A model generated the notes under the pieces. The model did not search any database. It saw nothing but the letters and a program-made list of their open reading frames with translations, and was not told where the DNA came from. Positions 6,931-14,402 of a stretch of 22,346 nt of DNA are shown piece by piece (position 1 is the stretch's first letter; each line of letters opens with the position of its first letter). Origin of the DNA: an uncultured Oscillospiraceae bacterium (GTDB taxonomy: Bacteria > Bacillota > Clostridia > Oscillospirales > Oscillospiraceae); the NCBI GenBank assembly GCA_910584045.1, contig CAJTYO010000046.1:1-22346 (forward strand). The letters are read 5' to 3'. The translations under genes and the position numbers were made by a program.

Positions 6931-9393
6931 ATGTCTGAACAGTCAAACATCGTGACACTGGACCAGCTGCCCGTTGGCGGCAGCTGCATCATCGAGCAGG
7001 TGGGCAACCAGCGAGGCGCGGTAAAGCGCCGGCTCATCGACATGGGCCTCACCCCGGGGACCACCGTGGAGCTCATCAAGACGGCCCCCTTTGGGGACCC
7101 CATGGAGGTCCGTCTGCGGGGCTATGAGCTGAGCCTGAGAAAGGAGGACGCGGCCCAAATCCGCATCAGCGCCGGAGCGATGAGCCCCCGGGAGCGGGAA
7201 GCGGTATCCGAGAGCGCCTATCACCTGGGGGCGGCCTGTCACGGCGACTGCGCCAGATGCGCCATGGGATGCGCGAATCCCAAGGACCTGGAAACCATGC
7301 ACCGGGCCCACCGCCACGAGCAGGAGCACCACCCCAGCGCCTACGACCCCCGGGCCCACGACCAGCGCCCCTGGAAGGTGGCCCTGGTGGGCAACCCCAA
7401 CTGCGGCAAGACCACGCTTTTCAACGCCCTGACCGGCTCCAACCAGTACGTGGGCAACTGGCCCGGTGTGACGGTGGAGAAGAAGGCGGGACAGGCTAAG
7501 CTGGGGGACGTGGAATTCACGGTGGTGGACCTGCCGGGCATCTACTCGCTGTCCCCCTACTCCATGGAGGAGCTGGTGGCCCGGCGGTTTATCATTCAGG
7601 AGCAGCCGGACGCCATCATCGACATTGTGGACGCCACCAACCTGGAGCGGAATCTCTACCTCACCATGCAGCTGCTGGAGCTGGAACGCCCGGTGGTACT
7701 GGCGGTGAACTTCATGGACGAGGTGGAGAAGAAGGGGGATTCCATCGACTGCGACCGCCTGTCCGCCAGCCTGGGGGTGCCGGTGGTGCCCATCTCCGCC
7801 CGGGACGGCCTGAACATCGACCGTCTGGTCCAGGAGGCCCACAAGCAGATGCACACCGGCCTGACCGTGGAGCCGGACGACCTGTATGACGACTTCACCC
7901 ACGCCATCCACCACCGCATCAGCGCTCTGATCCACGACCGGGCCTATGAGAGGGGCGTGCCCGCCCACTGGGCGGCCATCAAGCTGCTGGGCGGCGACGA
8001 GGAGGTTGTCCGGGACCTGGCGCTGGACCGGGGTACTCTGGATAAGATTGACGCTATCGCCGCTGAGTACGAGGCCGCCAGTCCTCTGGGGGACCGGGAA
8101 ACTCTGCTGGCGGACAGCCGATATCGCTTTGTGGAGCGTGTGATCCGTTCCTCTGTGCGGAGGACGGCGCGCAGCGGGGAGCGCACCGTCACCGAGCGGA
8201 TCGACGCGGTGGCCACCCATCGCCTCTGGGCCATCCCGGTGTTCCTGGGGATGATGCTGGCGGTATTTCTGGTCACCTTCAGCGGTCCCGGGGCGTGGCT
8301 CTCCGACGGCATCGCATGGTTTGTGGAGGAGGTGCTGTGCCCCGGCGTATCCGGGTGGCTGGCATCCCTCCGCGCCCCCGCATGGCTGGCTGGGCTGCTG
8401 GTGGACGGGCTGATCTCCGGCGTGGGCGGGGTGCTGACCTTCCTGCCCATGATCGCGCTGCTGTTTCTCTTCCTCTCCATGCTGGAGGACAGCGGCTACA
8501 TGGCCCGGGCGGCCTTTGTGATGGACCGGACATTGCGGCACTTCGGCCTGAGCGGCAAGGCGTTCATCCCCATGCTCATGGGCTTTGGCTGCACGGTACC
8601 CGCTGTGATGGGCGCCCGGACCATGGAAAATGAGAAGGACCGGCGGATGACTATATTGCTGGTGCCCTTTATGTCCTGCGGGGCGCGGCTGCCCATTTAC
8701 GGATTGATGACGGCCGCCTTCTTCCCAAAATATGCGGGGCTGGTAGTCTTCGGCCTGTACATCCTGGGTCCCGTCATGGCGATCCTCTCCGGCCTGATTC
8801 TCAAGCGCAGCGTCTTCCAGGGGGAGCCGGCCCCCTTCCTGCTGGAGCTGCCCCCCTACCGTATGCCCACCCTCAAGAACATCTGGCTCCACGTGTGGGA
8901 GAGGGTGCGGGACTTCCTGACTCGGGCGGGGACCATCATCGCCGTTATGAGCGTTGCCGTGTGGTTCCTCCAGAGCTTCGGCCCCGATCTCCGCATGGTG
9001 GAGGACACGGCGGACAGCATCCTGGCCCTGGTGGGCGGGTTCATCGCCCCGATATTCGCCCCCATGGGCTTCGGCGCATGGCAGGCGGCGGTAGCGCTGC
9101 TGACCGGGCTCATCGCCAAGGAGGCGGTGGTCAGCTCCATGAGCCTCTTCTACGGCTTCTCCCTGACGGACTACGCGTCCGCCGGGGCGGTCATGGCGGC
9201 CACCTTCTCTCCGGCGGCGGCTCTGGCCTTCCTGGCTTTCTGTGCGCTGTATACGCCCTGCGTGGCGGCCATTGCCACCATCCGCCGGGAGATGGCCAGC
9301 CGCAGCTGGACGGCCCTGGCGCTCGTCTGGCAGCTGGGTACGGCGTGGCTGGTCTCCTTCGCGGTATACCAGCTGTCGGCTCTGTTCCTATAA
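6931..9393 (+). CDS. feoB: ferrous iron transporter, FeoA-FeoB fusion
   Basis: An 820-residue protein. Residues 8-80 form a FeoA domain. A linker (about 95-145) carries four cysteines spaced C-x3-C-x2-C-x3-C (103-114) and a histidine-rich stretch. From 150 comes the FeoB G domain: GNPNCGKTT (154-162), DLPGIYSLSPY (G3) and NFMD (260-263, G4). The C-terminal half is the membrane pore, with YMARAAFVMDR, GFGCTVPA and FMSCGARLP, features of FeoB gates. It imports Fe2+ across the inner membrane with GTP/ATP hydrolysis. The ATG at 6931 is chosen for AAAGGAAGG upstream; an in-frame ATG at 6880 lies in the leader just after the promoter and lacks a ribosome site. No feoC is seen. The last six bases overlap the convergent MFS gene. 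Confidence 0.95.
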   Translation: MSEQSNIVTLDQLPVGGSCIIEQVGNQRGAVKRRLIDMGLTPGTTVELIKTAPFGDPMEVRLRGYELSLRKEDAAQIRISAGAMSPREREAVSESAYHLGAACHGDCARCAMGCANPKDLETMHRAHRHEQEHHPSAYDPRAHDQRPWKVALVGNPNCGKTTLFNALTGSNQYVGNWPGVTVEKKAGQAKLGDVEFTVVDLPGIYSLSPYSMEELVARRFIIQEQPDAIIDIVDATNLERNLYLTMQLLELERPVVLAVNFMDEVEKKGDSIDCDRLSASLGVPVVPISARDGLNIDRLVQEAHKQMHTGLTVEPDDLYDDFTHAIHHRISALIHDRAYERGVPAHWAAIKLLGGDEEVVRDLALDRGTLDKIDAIAAEYEAASPLGDRETLLADSRYRFVERVIRSSVRRTARSGERTVTERIDAVATHRLWAIPVFLGMMLAVFLVTFSGPGAWLSDGIAWFVEEVLCPGVSGWLASLRAPAWLAGLLVDGLISGVGGVLTFLPMIALLFLFLSMLEDSGYMARAAFVMDRTLRHFGLSGKAFIPMLMGFGCTVPAVMGARTMENEKDRRMTILLVPFMSCGARLPIYGLMTAAFFPKYAGLVVFGLYILGPVMAILSGLILKRSVFQGEPAPFLLELPPYRMPTLKNIWLHVWERVRDFLTRAGTIIAVMSVAVWFLQSFGPDLRMVEDTADSILALVGGFIAPIFAPMGFGAWQAAVALLTGLIAKEAVVSSMSLFYGFSLTDYASAGAVMAATFSPAAALAFLAFCALYTPCVAAIATIRREMASRSWTALALVWQLGTAWLVSFAVYQLSALFL

Positions 9394-10590
9394 GACCTTC
9401 CCCCCATCCCGGCTCCTCTGCGCGGCGGCGAAGACGATCACCGTCCCTGCCAAAGAGGCCCCGGAGGTATACAGCAGCGTGGCGTCCATCCCCGCCGTAT
9501 CCAGCAGCCAGCCCCCCGCCAGCGAGCCCAGCACGGTGCCCAAAGTGATGGTCATGGTGTAATATGCCTGCCCCTTGATGGCGTCCCCCTTGTCCATGAG
9601 CTCGTTGATGTAGAAGACGGAGGCCACGGAGATCACTCCCCAGCCCATCATCTGCAAAACCTGGACCCCGTAGAAGACCGTCACCCCGGGAGCCAGCCAG
9701 GTACAGAAGAGCTTCAGCGTAAAGAAGGCTCCGGCCACCCTCATCCACACGTCGCAGCGGACCCGTCTGACCATGGCGGCAAAGAGGAACATGGGCGGCA
9801 GCTCGCAGAAGGCGGCCAGCGCCGCCGCCGTCCCCATCTCCGCGCTGCTCCCACCCTTGCTCTGCACAATTTGGAAGGTGTAGTTGTTCAAAATCGCATG
9901 TCCCGTATAGAGGAGCGTCGTCCCGATGAGCAAAACACCAAAGCGCGGATAGCGGCGCAGGAATTCCATGGGCGAGCCCGTCCCCCTGTCGCCGCCGGCG
10001 GCCGTGCCCCCCTCCCCGCCGGGCAGCGGATAGGCGGCCAGCGCCGCCGAGAGCAGCGCGAAGCCGCCGGCGATCAGCAGGGGCACCGTCACCGCCCCCG
10101 CCGACTTCGTCAGCAGTCCCAGGCCCCAGGCCATGACGGCGTAGGCGATGGAGCCCGCCCCCCGCGCCGCCCCCCAGTTCAGTCTCCCGCCCCGGTTGAT
10201 GGCCTCGGTGCCCAGGGCGTTAACCAGGGGCAGGGCCAGCTGGAGCAGCAGGATGCATCCGCCGTACAGCGCTCCGGTTATCCAAAGCGGCCCATCCGCC
10301 ACGTACAGCGCCGCCACACCCGCCCCCAGACCTGTCAGCCCGGCGCAGACGCCATAGACCATCCGCTTGAGCCCCCACCGGCCCTCCGCCAAGGAGGCGG
10401 CCACGGGCTGCAGCAGGGCGGAGAGCATCCCCGCCCCGGCGATGACCGCGCCGATACCGGCGTTGCTGAACCCCGCGTCCAGCAGGAACACGCTGGCAAA
10501 TCCCATGATTGAGGCAAACCCCATCCAAAAAAAGCTCTGTATACAGGCATAGCGCAGCGTCAGCGTCCCCTTACCGCACATAAATACCAT
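9388..10590 (-). CDS. major facilitator superfamily transporter
   Basis: The 400-residue product has about twelve membrane segments in two six-helix halves divided by a loop near residues 200-215 (GGEGGTAAGGDRG). The pattern (FFWMGFASIMGFASVFLLDAG at the start, a GRWGLKR loop between helices 2 and 3, GWGVISVASVFYINELMD late) resembles the MFS_1-like / LacY-type sugar and nucleoside symporters. The substrate cannot be named. I chose ATG 10590, with GAGAGG six bases upstream; an ATG at 10581 is also possible. The open frame continues to 10782, but that part includes the promoter at 10639-10667 and cannot be coding. Its 3' end overlaps feoB by six bases. Confidence 0.85.
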   Translation of the reverse strand: MVFMCGKGTLTLRYACIQSFFWMGFASIMGFASVFLLDAGFSNAGIGAVIAGAGMLSALLQPVAASLAEGRWGLKRMVYGVCAGLTGLGAGVAALYVADGPLWITGALYGGCILLLQLALPLVNALGTEAINRGGRLNWGAARGAGSIAYAVMAWGLGLLTKSAGAVTVPLLIAGGFALLSAALAAYPLPGGEGGTAAGGDRGTGSPMEFLRRYPRFGVLLIGTTLLYTGHAILNNYTFQIVQSKGGSSAEMGTAAALAAFCELPPMFLFAAMVRRVRCDVWMRVAGAFFTLKLFCTWLAPGVTVFYGVQVLQMMGWGVISVASVFYINELMDKGDAIKGQAYYTMTITLGTVLGSLAGGWLLDTAGMDATLLYTSGASLAGTVIVFAAAQRSRDGGKVL

Positions 10591-10638
10591 CCCCCACCTC
10601 TCGGGCGGCGCCAAACGCGCCGCCCGGTATTTCACCGT

Positions 10639-10667
10639 ATTATAGCAGACATCCCCCCGGATGTACA
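10639..10667 (-). promoter_or_regulatory. sigma-70 promoter of the MFS gene
   Basis: On the minus strand TGTACA (10662-10667) and a perfect TATAAT (10639-10644) are 17 bases apart. Transcription would start near 10632, about 42 bases before the ATG at 10590. Confidence 0.65.
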
Positions 10668-10696
10668 GATTGGATTCCCCTTCTTTTTCTCCCTCA

Positions 10697-10723
10697 AAAA
10701 AACCGAAGGGCAGGCGGTTTTTT
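10697..10723. terminator. AT-rich hairpin with T-runs on both strands
   Basis: AAAAAACCG (10697-10705) pairs with CGGTTTTTT (10715-10723) around a 9-base loop. It would act as a weak bidirectional terminator. It lies outside both divergent transcripts, so it may insulate the two promoters from each other rather than end a gene. Confidence 0.4.
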
Positions 10724-10849
10724 GATCGATGTTTACGGAAATTTTGAAGAATTCGCGTTGCTTTTATGCACTGAACCGTCAACTTCCAAAAAAAGCGCCC
10801 TGTTCTGTTGTAGAAAAAGTCAAAGTTATCGGATATAACACATTTAAAA

Positions 10850-10878
10850 TTGACAAATTGGAAAACGGATGTTACAAT
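10850..10878 (+). promoter_or_regulatory. sigma-70 promoter of the inositol/central-metabolism operon
   Basis: A perfect TTGACA (10850-10855) and TACAAT (10873-10878) are 17 bases apart, giving a start near 10885 and a leader of about 55 bases. It is the only strong promoter I see before the run of same-strand genes up to the right edge. The core AAACGTTT (10889-10896) lies just after the start site. That core is typical of LacI-family operators, but the outer bases are not symmetric. Confidence 0.75.
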
Positions 10879-10939
10879 TCGGTTATAGAAACGTTTGCGT
10901 AAAACAGACGATATAATAATTGAATGGAGGACGTAAATT

Positions 10940-11992
10940 ATGGCAAAAGTAAGAGTTGGCGTAGCTGGCTACGGCACCATTGGCCAGCGTCTGGCCGACG
11001 GCGTGGCGATGCAGGGCGACATGGAGCTGGTGGGCATTGCCGACCTGGCCCCTACCCTGGCCATCCGGGCGCTGCGGGAGAACGATATGATCGGGGCCAA
11101 CGGCGTCAAATACGATCTATACCTGGTGGGCGGCGCGGACAAGGCGAAGTTTGACGCGCTGGACGTCCCCGTGGCGGGCAGCTTCGAGGACCTGTGCGGC
11201 AAGGTGGACGTCATGCTGGACTCCTCCCCCGGCGGCGTGGGCGCGAAAAACAAGGAGCTGTATGAGAAGATGGGCGTGAAGGCCATTTTCCAGGGCGGCG
11301 AGAAAAATTCCGTGGCCGACGTGTTTTTCCACGGCTACGCCAACTACGAGAAGGGCCTGGGTCAGAAATACCTAAAGCTGACCAGCTGCAACACCACGGG
11401 CCTGATCCGCACGGTGGACTGCCTGGACCGCGCCGTGGGCGTGGAGAAGGTGGCTATCACCATTATCCGCCGCGTGGCGGACCCCGGCGACTACCACCGC
11501 GGCCTGACCAACGCCCTCCAGATCGACAAGGCCCCCAGCCACCAGGCGGTGGACCTGATGACCATTATGCCCCACGTGGAGGCTACGGGCATTCTGGTGC
11601 ACACCCCGGTGACCCACGGGCACATCATCACGGTTCTGGCCTCCGGCAAGGACGGCAGGAAGATCACCAGGGAACAGGCCCTGGAGGCTTTCCGCGCCCA
11701 TCCCCGCATCCGTACGGTCACCATCGACGAGGGATTCATGGGCAACGCCAGTCTATTCAAGTACGCCCGCGACCTGGGCAACCGCCGGGGCGACATGTAC
11801 GAGATCGGTCTGTGGGAGGACAGCATTGTGGAGAGCGGGGATGACGTCATGTATGCCATCAATATCCCCCAGGAGAGCGTCACCATTCCGGAGACGATGG
11901 ACGCCATCCGCGCGGCCATGGAGATGCAAACGACCCGCGAGACGGGAACAGCTGAGACCAACAAGTACCTGCGTATCGGCAGATTCAAATAA
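10940..11992 (+). CDS. type II (archaeal-type) glyceraldehyde-3-phosphate dehydrogenase homologue; proposed D-malate semialdehyde dehydrogenase (phosphorylating)
   Basis: The 350-residue protein follows the archaeal GAPDH plan, not the bacterial GapA one. It has a Rossmann start AGYGTIGQR (9-17), SSPGGVGAKNKELYEK (95-110), KAIFQGGEK (114-122), catalytic Cys150 in TSCNTTGLIR and HGH at 226-228, which probably includes the catalytic histidine. Family members oxidise an aldehyde with NAD(P) and phosphate to an acyl-phosphate. Between residues 184 and 205 the sequence departs from the archaeal form I remember: PSHQAVD stands where PSHHGPD is usual, and GLTNAL where GPINAI is usual. This region lies near the substrate site, so the substrate may be altered. 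It is the first gene of the operon, with GGAGGA nine bases before ATG. Given its neighbours I propose D-malate semialdehyde as substrate; ordinary GAPDH activity remains the alternative. Confidence 0.85.
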   Translation: MAKVRVGVAGYGTIGQRLADGVAMQGDMELVGIADLAPTLAIRALRENDMIGANGVKYDLYLVGGADKAKFDALDVPVAGSFEDLCGKVDVMLDSSPGGVGAKNKELYEKMGVKAIFQGGEKNSVADVFFHGYANYEKGLGQKYLKLTSCNTTGLIRTVDCLDRAVGVEKVAITIIRRVADPGDYHRGLTNALQIDKAPSHQAVDLMTIMPHVEATGILVHTPVTHGHIITVLASGKDGRKITREQALEAFRAHPRIRTVTIDEGFMGNASLFKYARDLGNRRGDMYEIGLWEDSIVESGDDVMYAINIPQESVTIPETMDAIRAAMEMQTTRETGTAETNKYLRIGRFK

Positions 11993-12019
11993 AAAGGCGG
12001 CCCGCCGGGCTGCGGGGAT

Positions 12020-12046
12020 GGTCGTTCCGCCGGGGGTGGAACGGCC
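12020..12046 (+). repeat. 12-base stem-loop after the GAPDH-type gene
   Basis: CGTTCCGCC (12023-12031) pairs with GGTGGAACG (12035-12043) with one G-U, around GGG, and three more pairs extend the stem. No T-run follows, so it is not a standard terminator. It may protect the 3' end of the first message or mark a cleavage site. Confidence 0.5.
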
Positions 12047-12148
12047 TCCCTGCGCCCATCCGGCGCAGCGCTTTCTTTTGGGGACAGTCCCTGGCCTCCG
12101 CGCCCAAAAAACAGCCGATTATGAATATTCTGTTAACATTTTGGGGAG

Positions 12149-12168
12149 GTTGCACGTTTGCGTGCAAC
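12149..12168. promoter_or_regulatory. GTTGCACG-TTTG-CGTGCAAC palindrome, candidate operator
   Basis: Two perfect 8-base arms flank TTTG. It lies between the GAPDH-type gene and the PGK-type gene, 120 bases before the latter. It can be read either as a regulator site or as an RNA hairpin. A TTGACA follows at 12170-12175 but has no well-spaced -10 box. Confidence 0.45.
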
Positions 12169-12256
12169 TTTGACACGTTTCCGCCCCTATATGGAGGGGT
12201 AAACGAGCGCCCCGCCCCGGCGGGGACAGACCGAAAATAAGACGATGTAAGCCAGG

Positions 12257-12275
12257 GCCGCCGCACAGCGGCGGC
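12257..12275 (+). repeat. stem-loop touching the ribosome site of the PGK-type gene
   Basis: GCCGCCGC (12257-12264) and GCGGCGGC (12268-12275) pair perfectly around ACA. The ribosome site GGGAGGAAA begins at the next base, and the ATG is at 12289. The hairpin could protect a processed 5' end or affect access of ribosomes. Confidence 0.55.
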
Positions 12276-12288
12276 GGGAGGAAATTTT

Positions 12289-13542
12289 ATGCGTTTTGGC
12301 ATCAAGACCCTCGACGATGCCCAGGTGGAGGGGAAGACCGTCCTCTGCCGGGTGGACGTCAACCAGCCTGTGGACCGGGAAAAAGGTACTTTAAAGAGCA
12401 TCAACCGCATCACCGCCTGCGTCCCTACCATTAAAGAGCTCTCAGACAAGGGAGCAAAGGTTGTCCTTCTGGCCCACCAGGGCAGCGACATTGAGTACAA
12501 AAACTACTATACGACAAAGCCCCATGCAAAGGTATTGAGCGAGCTGCTGGAAAGAGAAGTCCATTGGATCGACGACGTATGCGGTCCCGCCGCCCGGGCG
12601 GCGGTCCGGGAGCTGAAAAACGGCGAGATCCTCCTTTTGGACAACGTCCGCTTCGCGGCCGAGGAGCAGACCCTCTTCGAGATGAAGCTCCGCCTCACCC
12701 ACGAGCAGCAGGCCAGAACCCAACTGGTGGAGAAGCTGGCCCCTCTGGCGGACCTGTACGTCTGCGACGCCTTCGCCGCCGCCCACCGGGACCAGCCCAG
12801 CCTCTGCGGCTTCGAGCAGGTCCTGCCCTCCTATATGGGCCGGCTCTTCGAGAAGGAGTTCTGCACCGTCTCCCAGGTCATGGAGGAGCCCGTGCGCCCC
12901 TGCGTCTTCGTCCTGGGCGGCGCGAAGATCTCCGACGCCTTCCTGATGATGAAAACCGTCCTGGACCGGGGCGTGGCCGACCGGATTCTCACCGGCGGCC
13001 TGGTGGGCAACATCTTCCTCGCCGCCCTGGGCCATGAGATTGGGCGGGGCAGCGTGGATTTCATCATGAAGTCCAACTACGGCGAGTACATTGATAGAGC
13101 CCGGGAGCTCCATGCCCGGTACGGCGAAAAGATCACTCTGCCGGCCGACCTGGCCTGGGTGGAAAACGGAGAGCGCCGCGAGGCCGCCCTGGGCGGCGTT
13201 CCGGCGGACATCGCCGCCGTGGATGTGGGAGGCGAAACCGCAGCGCTCTACCGGGAGGCCATCTTGAACGCCAAGACCGTGTTCGTCAACGGCCCCATGG
13301 GCATCTTTGAGCAGGCCCCCAGCGAGGCCGGAACCCGCGCCGTCTGGCAGGCCCTGGCGGACACGCCGGCCCACACCGTTCTGGGCGGCGGCGACAGTAT
13401 CACCGCCACCGAGAAATACGGCCTCACGGATCAGATGGGCTACATCTGCACCGGCGGCGGGGCCCTGATCCGTTTTCTGACCGGCGAGGAACTGCCGGTG
13501 GTAAAGGCCCTCCGCCACGGAGCGGCCCTGTGTGAAAAATGA
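12289..13542 (+). CDS. archaeal-type phosphoglycerate kinase homologue; proposed malyl-phosphate kinase
   Basis: A 417-residue protein of the phosphoglycerate kinase fold, closest in style to archaeal PGKs. N-domain features: RVDVNQPVD (Asp23, Asn25), Arg40, LAHQG (His63), LLLDNVRFAAEE (Arg121) and DAFAAAHRDQ (Arg167). C-domain features: LGGAKISDA (209-217), VNGPMGIFE (333-341) and the nucleotide loop LGGGDS (365-370). PGKs move an acyl phosphate to ADP. Where the family has HLGRP or HQGRP, this protein has HQGSD: the arginine that helps bind the 3-phosphate of 3-phosphoglycerate is Ser66. The acyl end of the substrate should still bind, but the far phosphate less well, as expected for a malyl-phosphate. 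Ribosome site GGGAGGAAA. The transketolase N subunit starts 14 bases after its stop. Confidence 0.87.
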   Translation: MRFGIKTLDDAQVEGKTVLCRVDVNQPVDREKGTLKSINRITACVPTIKELSDKGAKVVLLAHQGSDIEYKNYYTTKPHAKVLSELLEREVHWIDDVCGPAARAAVRELKNGEILLLDNVRFAAEEQTLFEMKLRLTHEQQARTQLVEKLAPLADLYVCDAFAAAHRDQPSLCGFEQVLPSYMGRLFEKEFCTVSQVMEEPVRPCVFVLGGAKISDAFLMMKTVLDRGVADRILTGGLVGNIFLAALGHEIGRGSVDFIMKSNYGEYIDRARELHARYGEKITLPADLAWVENGERREAALGGVPADIAAVDVGGETAALYREAILNAKTVFVNGPMGIFEQAPSEAGTRAVWQALADTPAHTVLGGGDSITATEKYGLTDQMGYICTGGGALIRFLTGEELPVVKALRHGAALCEK

Positions 13543-13556
13543 GAGGTGACTGCAAT

Positions 13557-14399
13557 ATGGAAGCGGCAAAGAAAAAGGAATTACAGGCGCTGGCCATCCA
13601 GATCCGCATGGCCGCGCTGGACGCCATCCACTCCCTGGGCTCCGGCCACCTGGGCGGCGCCATGAGCATCTGCGACGTGCTGGCGGCCCTGTACGGCGGC
13701 GAGATGCGCGTCAAGGTGGACGACCCCCATTGGCCCGGCCGGGACAAGCTGGTCTGCTCCAAGGGCCACGCCGGCCCGGCGGTGTACGGCACATTGGCGG
13801 TAAAAGGCTTCTTCCCCTATGAGGAGCTGAAGACCCTCAACCGCCCCGGCACCCGGCTCCCCAGCCACTGCGACCGGAACAAGACCCCCGGCGTGGATAT
13901 GACTACCGGCTCTCTGGGACAGGGAACGTCCTTGGCCTGCGGCATGGCCCTGGGCGACAAGCTCCGGGGCCGGGACTCCCGTGTGTTCCTCATCGTGGGC
14001 GACGGCGAGAGCAACGAGGGCCAGGTCTGGGAGGCGCTTGCCTTCGCCAGCGCCAAGAAGCTGGATAACCTGGTGGTCCTGCTGGACTGGAACAAGCGCC
14101 AGCTGGACGGCTGGACCGAGGACGTGTACCCCATGGGGGACTATGTGGCAAAATTCAAGGCATTCGGCTTCGACGCCGTGAAGGTGGACGGCAACAGCGT
14201 GGAGGCGGTGGCCGAGGCCCTGGCCAGCATTCAGCCGGGCGGCGGAAAGCCCCACGCTATCGTCCTTGACACGGTGAAGGGCGCGGGCATCCAGGAGGTG
14301 GCGGACACTCCCATGAACCACAGCCTGCCCGTCAGCGACGAACAATTCGACAGATGGACCGCCCAGCTGAAAGCCGAGCTGGCGTCCCTGGAGGGCTGA
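13557..14399 (+). CDS. transketolase, N-terminal (TPP-binding) subunit
   Basis: At 280 residues this is the pyrophosphate-binding half of a split transketolase. GSGHLGGAMS (28-37), CSKGHAGPAVYG (68-79), TGSLGQGTSLACGMA (117-131) and the thiamine diphosphate/Mg motif from GDGES (148-152) to Asn179 are all present. With the C subunit it would move a two-carbon ketol unit between a ketose donor and an aldose acceptor in the cytosol. I chose ATG 13557, with GAGGTGA just upstream; an ATG at 13539 overlaps the PGK-type stop but would leave no spacing for that site. Split transketolases in catabolic operons have precedents with special ketoses (apulose-4-phosphate; 6-deoxy-6-sulfofructose in SqwGH). 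Here I propose DKG as donor. An ordinary pentose-phosphate role is the alternative. Confidence 0.92.
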   Translation: MEAAKKKELQALAIQIRMAALDAIHSLGSGHLGGAMSICDVLAALYGGEMRVKVDDPHWPGRDKLVCSKGHAGPAVYGTLAVKGFFPYEELKTLNRPGTRLPSHCDRNKTPGVDMTTGSLGQGTSLACGMALGDKLRGRDSRVFLIVGDGESNEGQVWEALAFASAKKLDNLVVLLDWNKRQLDGWTEDVYPMGDYVAKFKAFGFDAVKVDGNSVEAVAEALASIQPGGGKPHAIVLDTVKGAGIQEVADTPMNHSLPVSDEQFDRWTAQLKAELASLEG

Positions 14400-14402
14400 G
14401 AT

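Larger units (their letters stand above)
10591..10939. other. divergent control region between the MFS gene and the inositol operon
   Basis: This is 349 bases with no convincing gene. It holds the leftward promoter of the MFS gene, an AT-rich hairpin (10697-10723), the rightward operon promoter (10850-10878) and an AAACGTTT core between that promoter and the first ribosome site. The part from 10724 to 10849 is AT-rich and shows nothing I can name. Confidence 0.7.

Noticed and set aside
6943..8892. Long open frame on the minus strand (649 codons) across feoB
   Set aside because: Antisense shadow of a clear FeoA-FeoB gene, with Gln/His/Gly-rich sequence typical of reversed GC-rich codons.
10886..10900. 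Catabolite-response (cre) box at AAACGTTT
   Set aside because: The eight-base core fits LacI-family sites, but the outer positions are not symmetric and do not match the cre consensus well, so it is mentioned only within the promoter entry.
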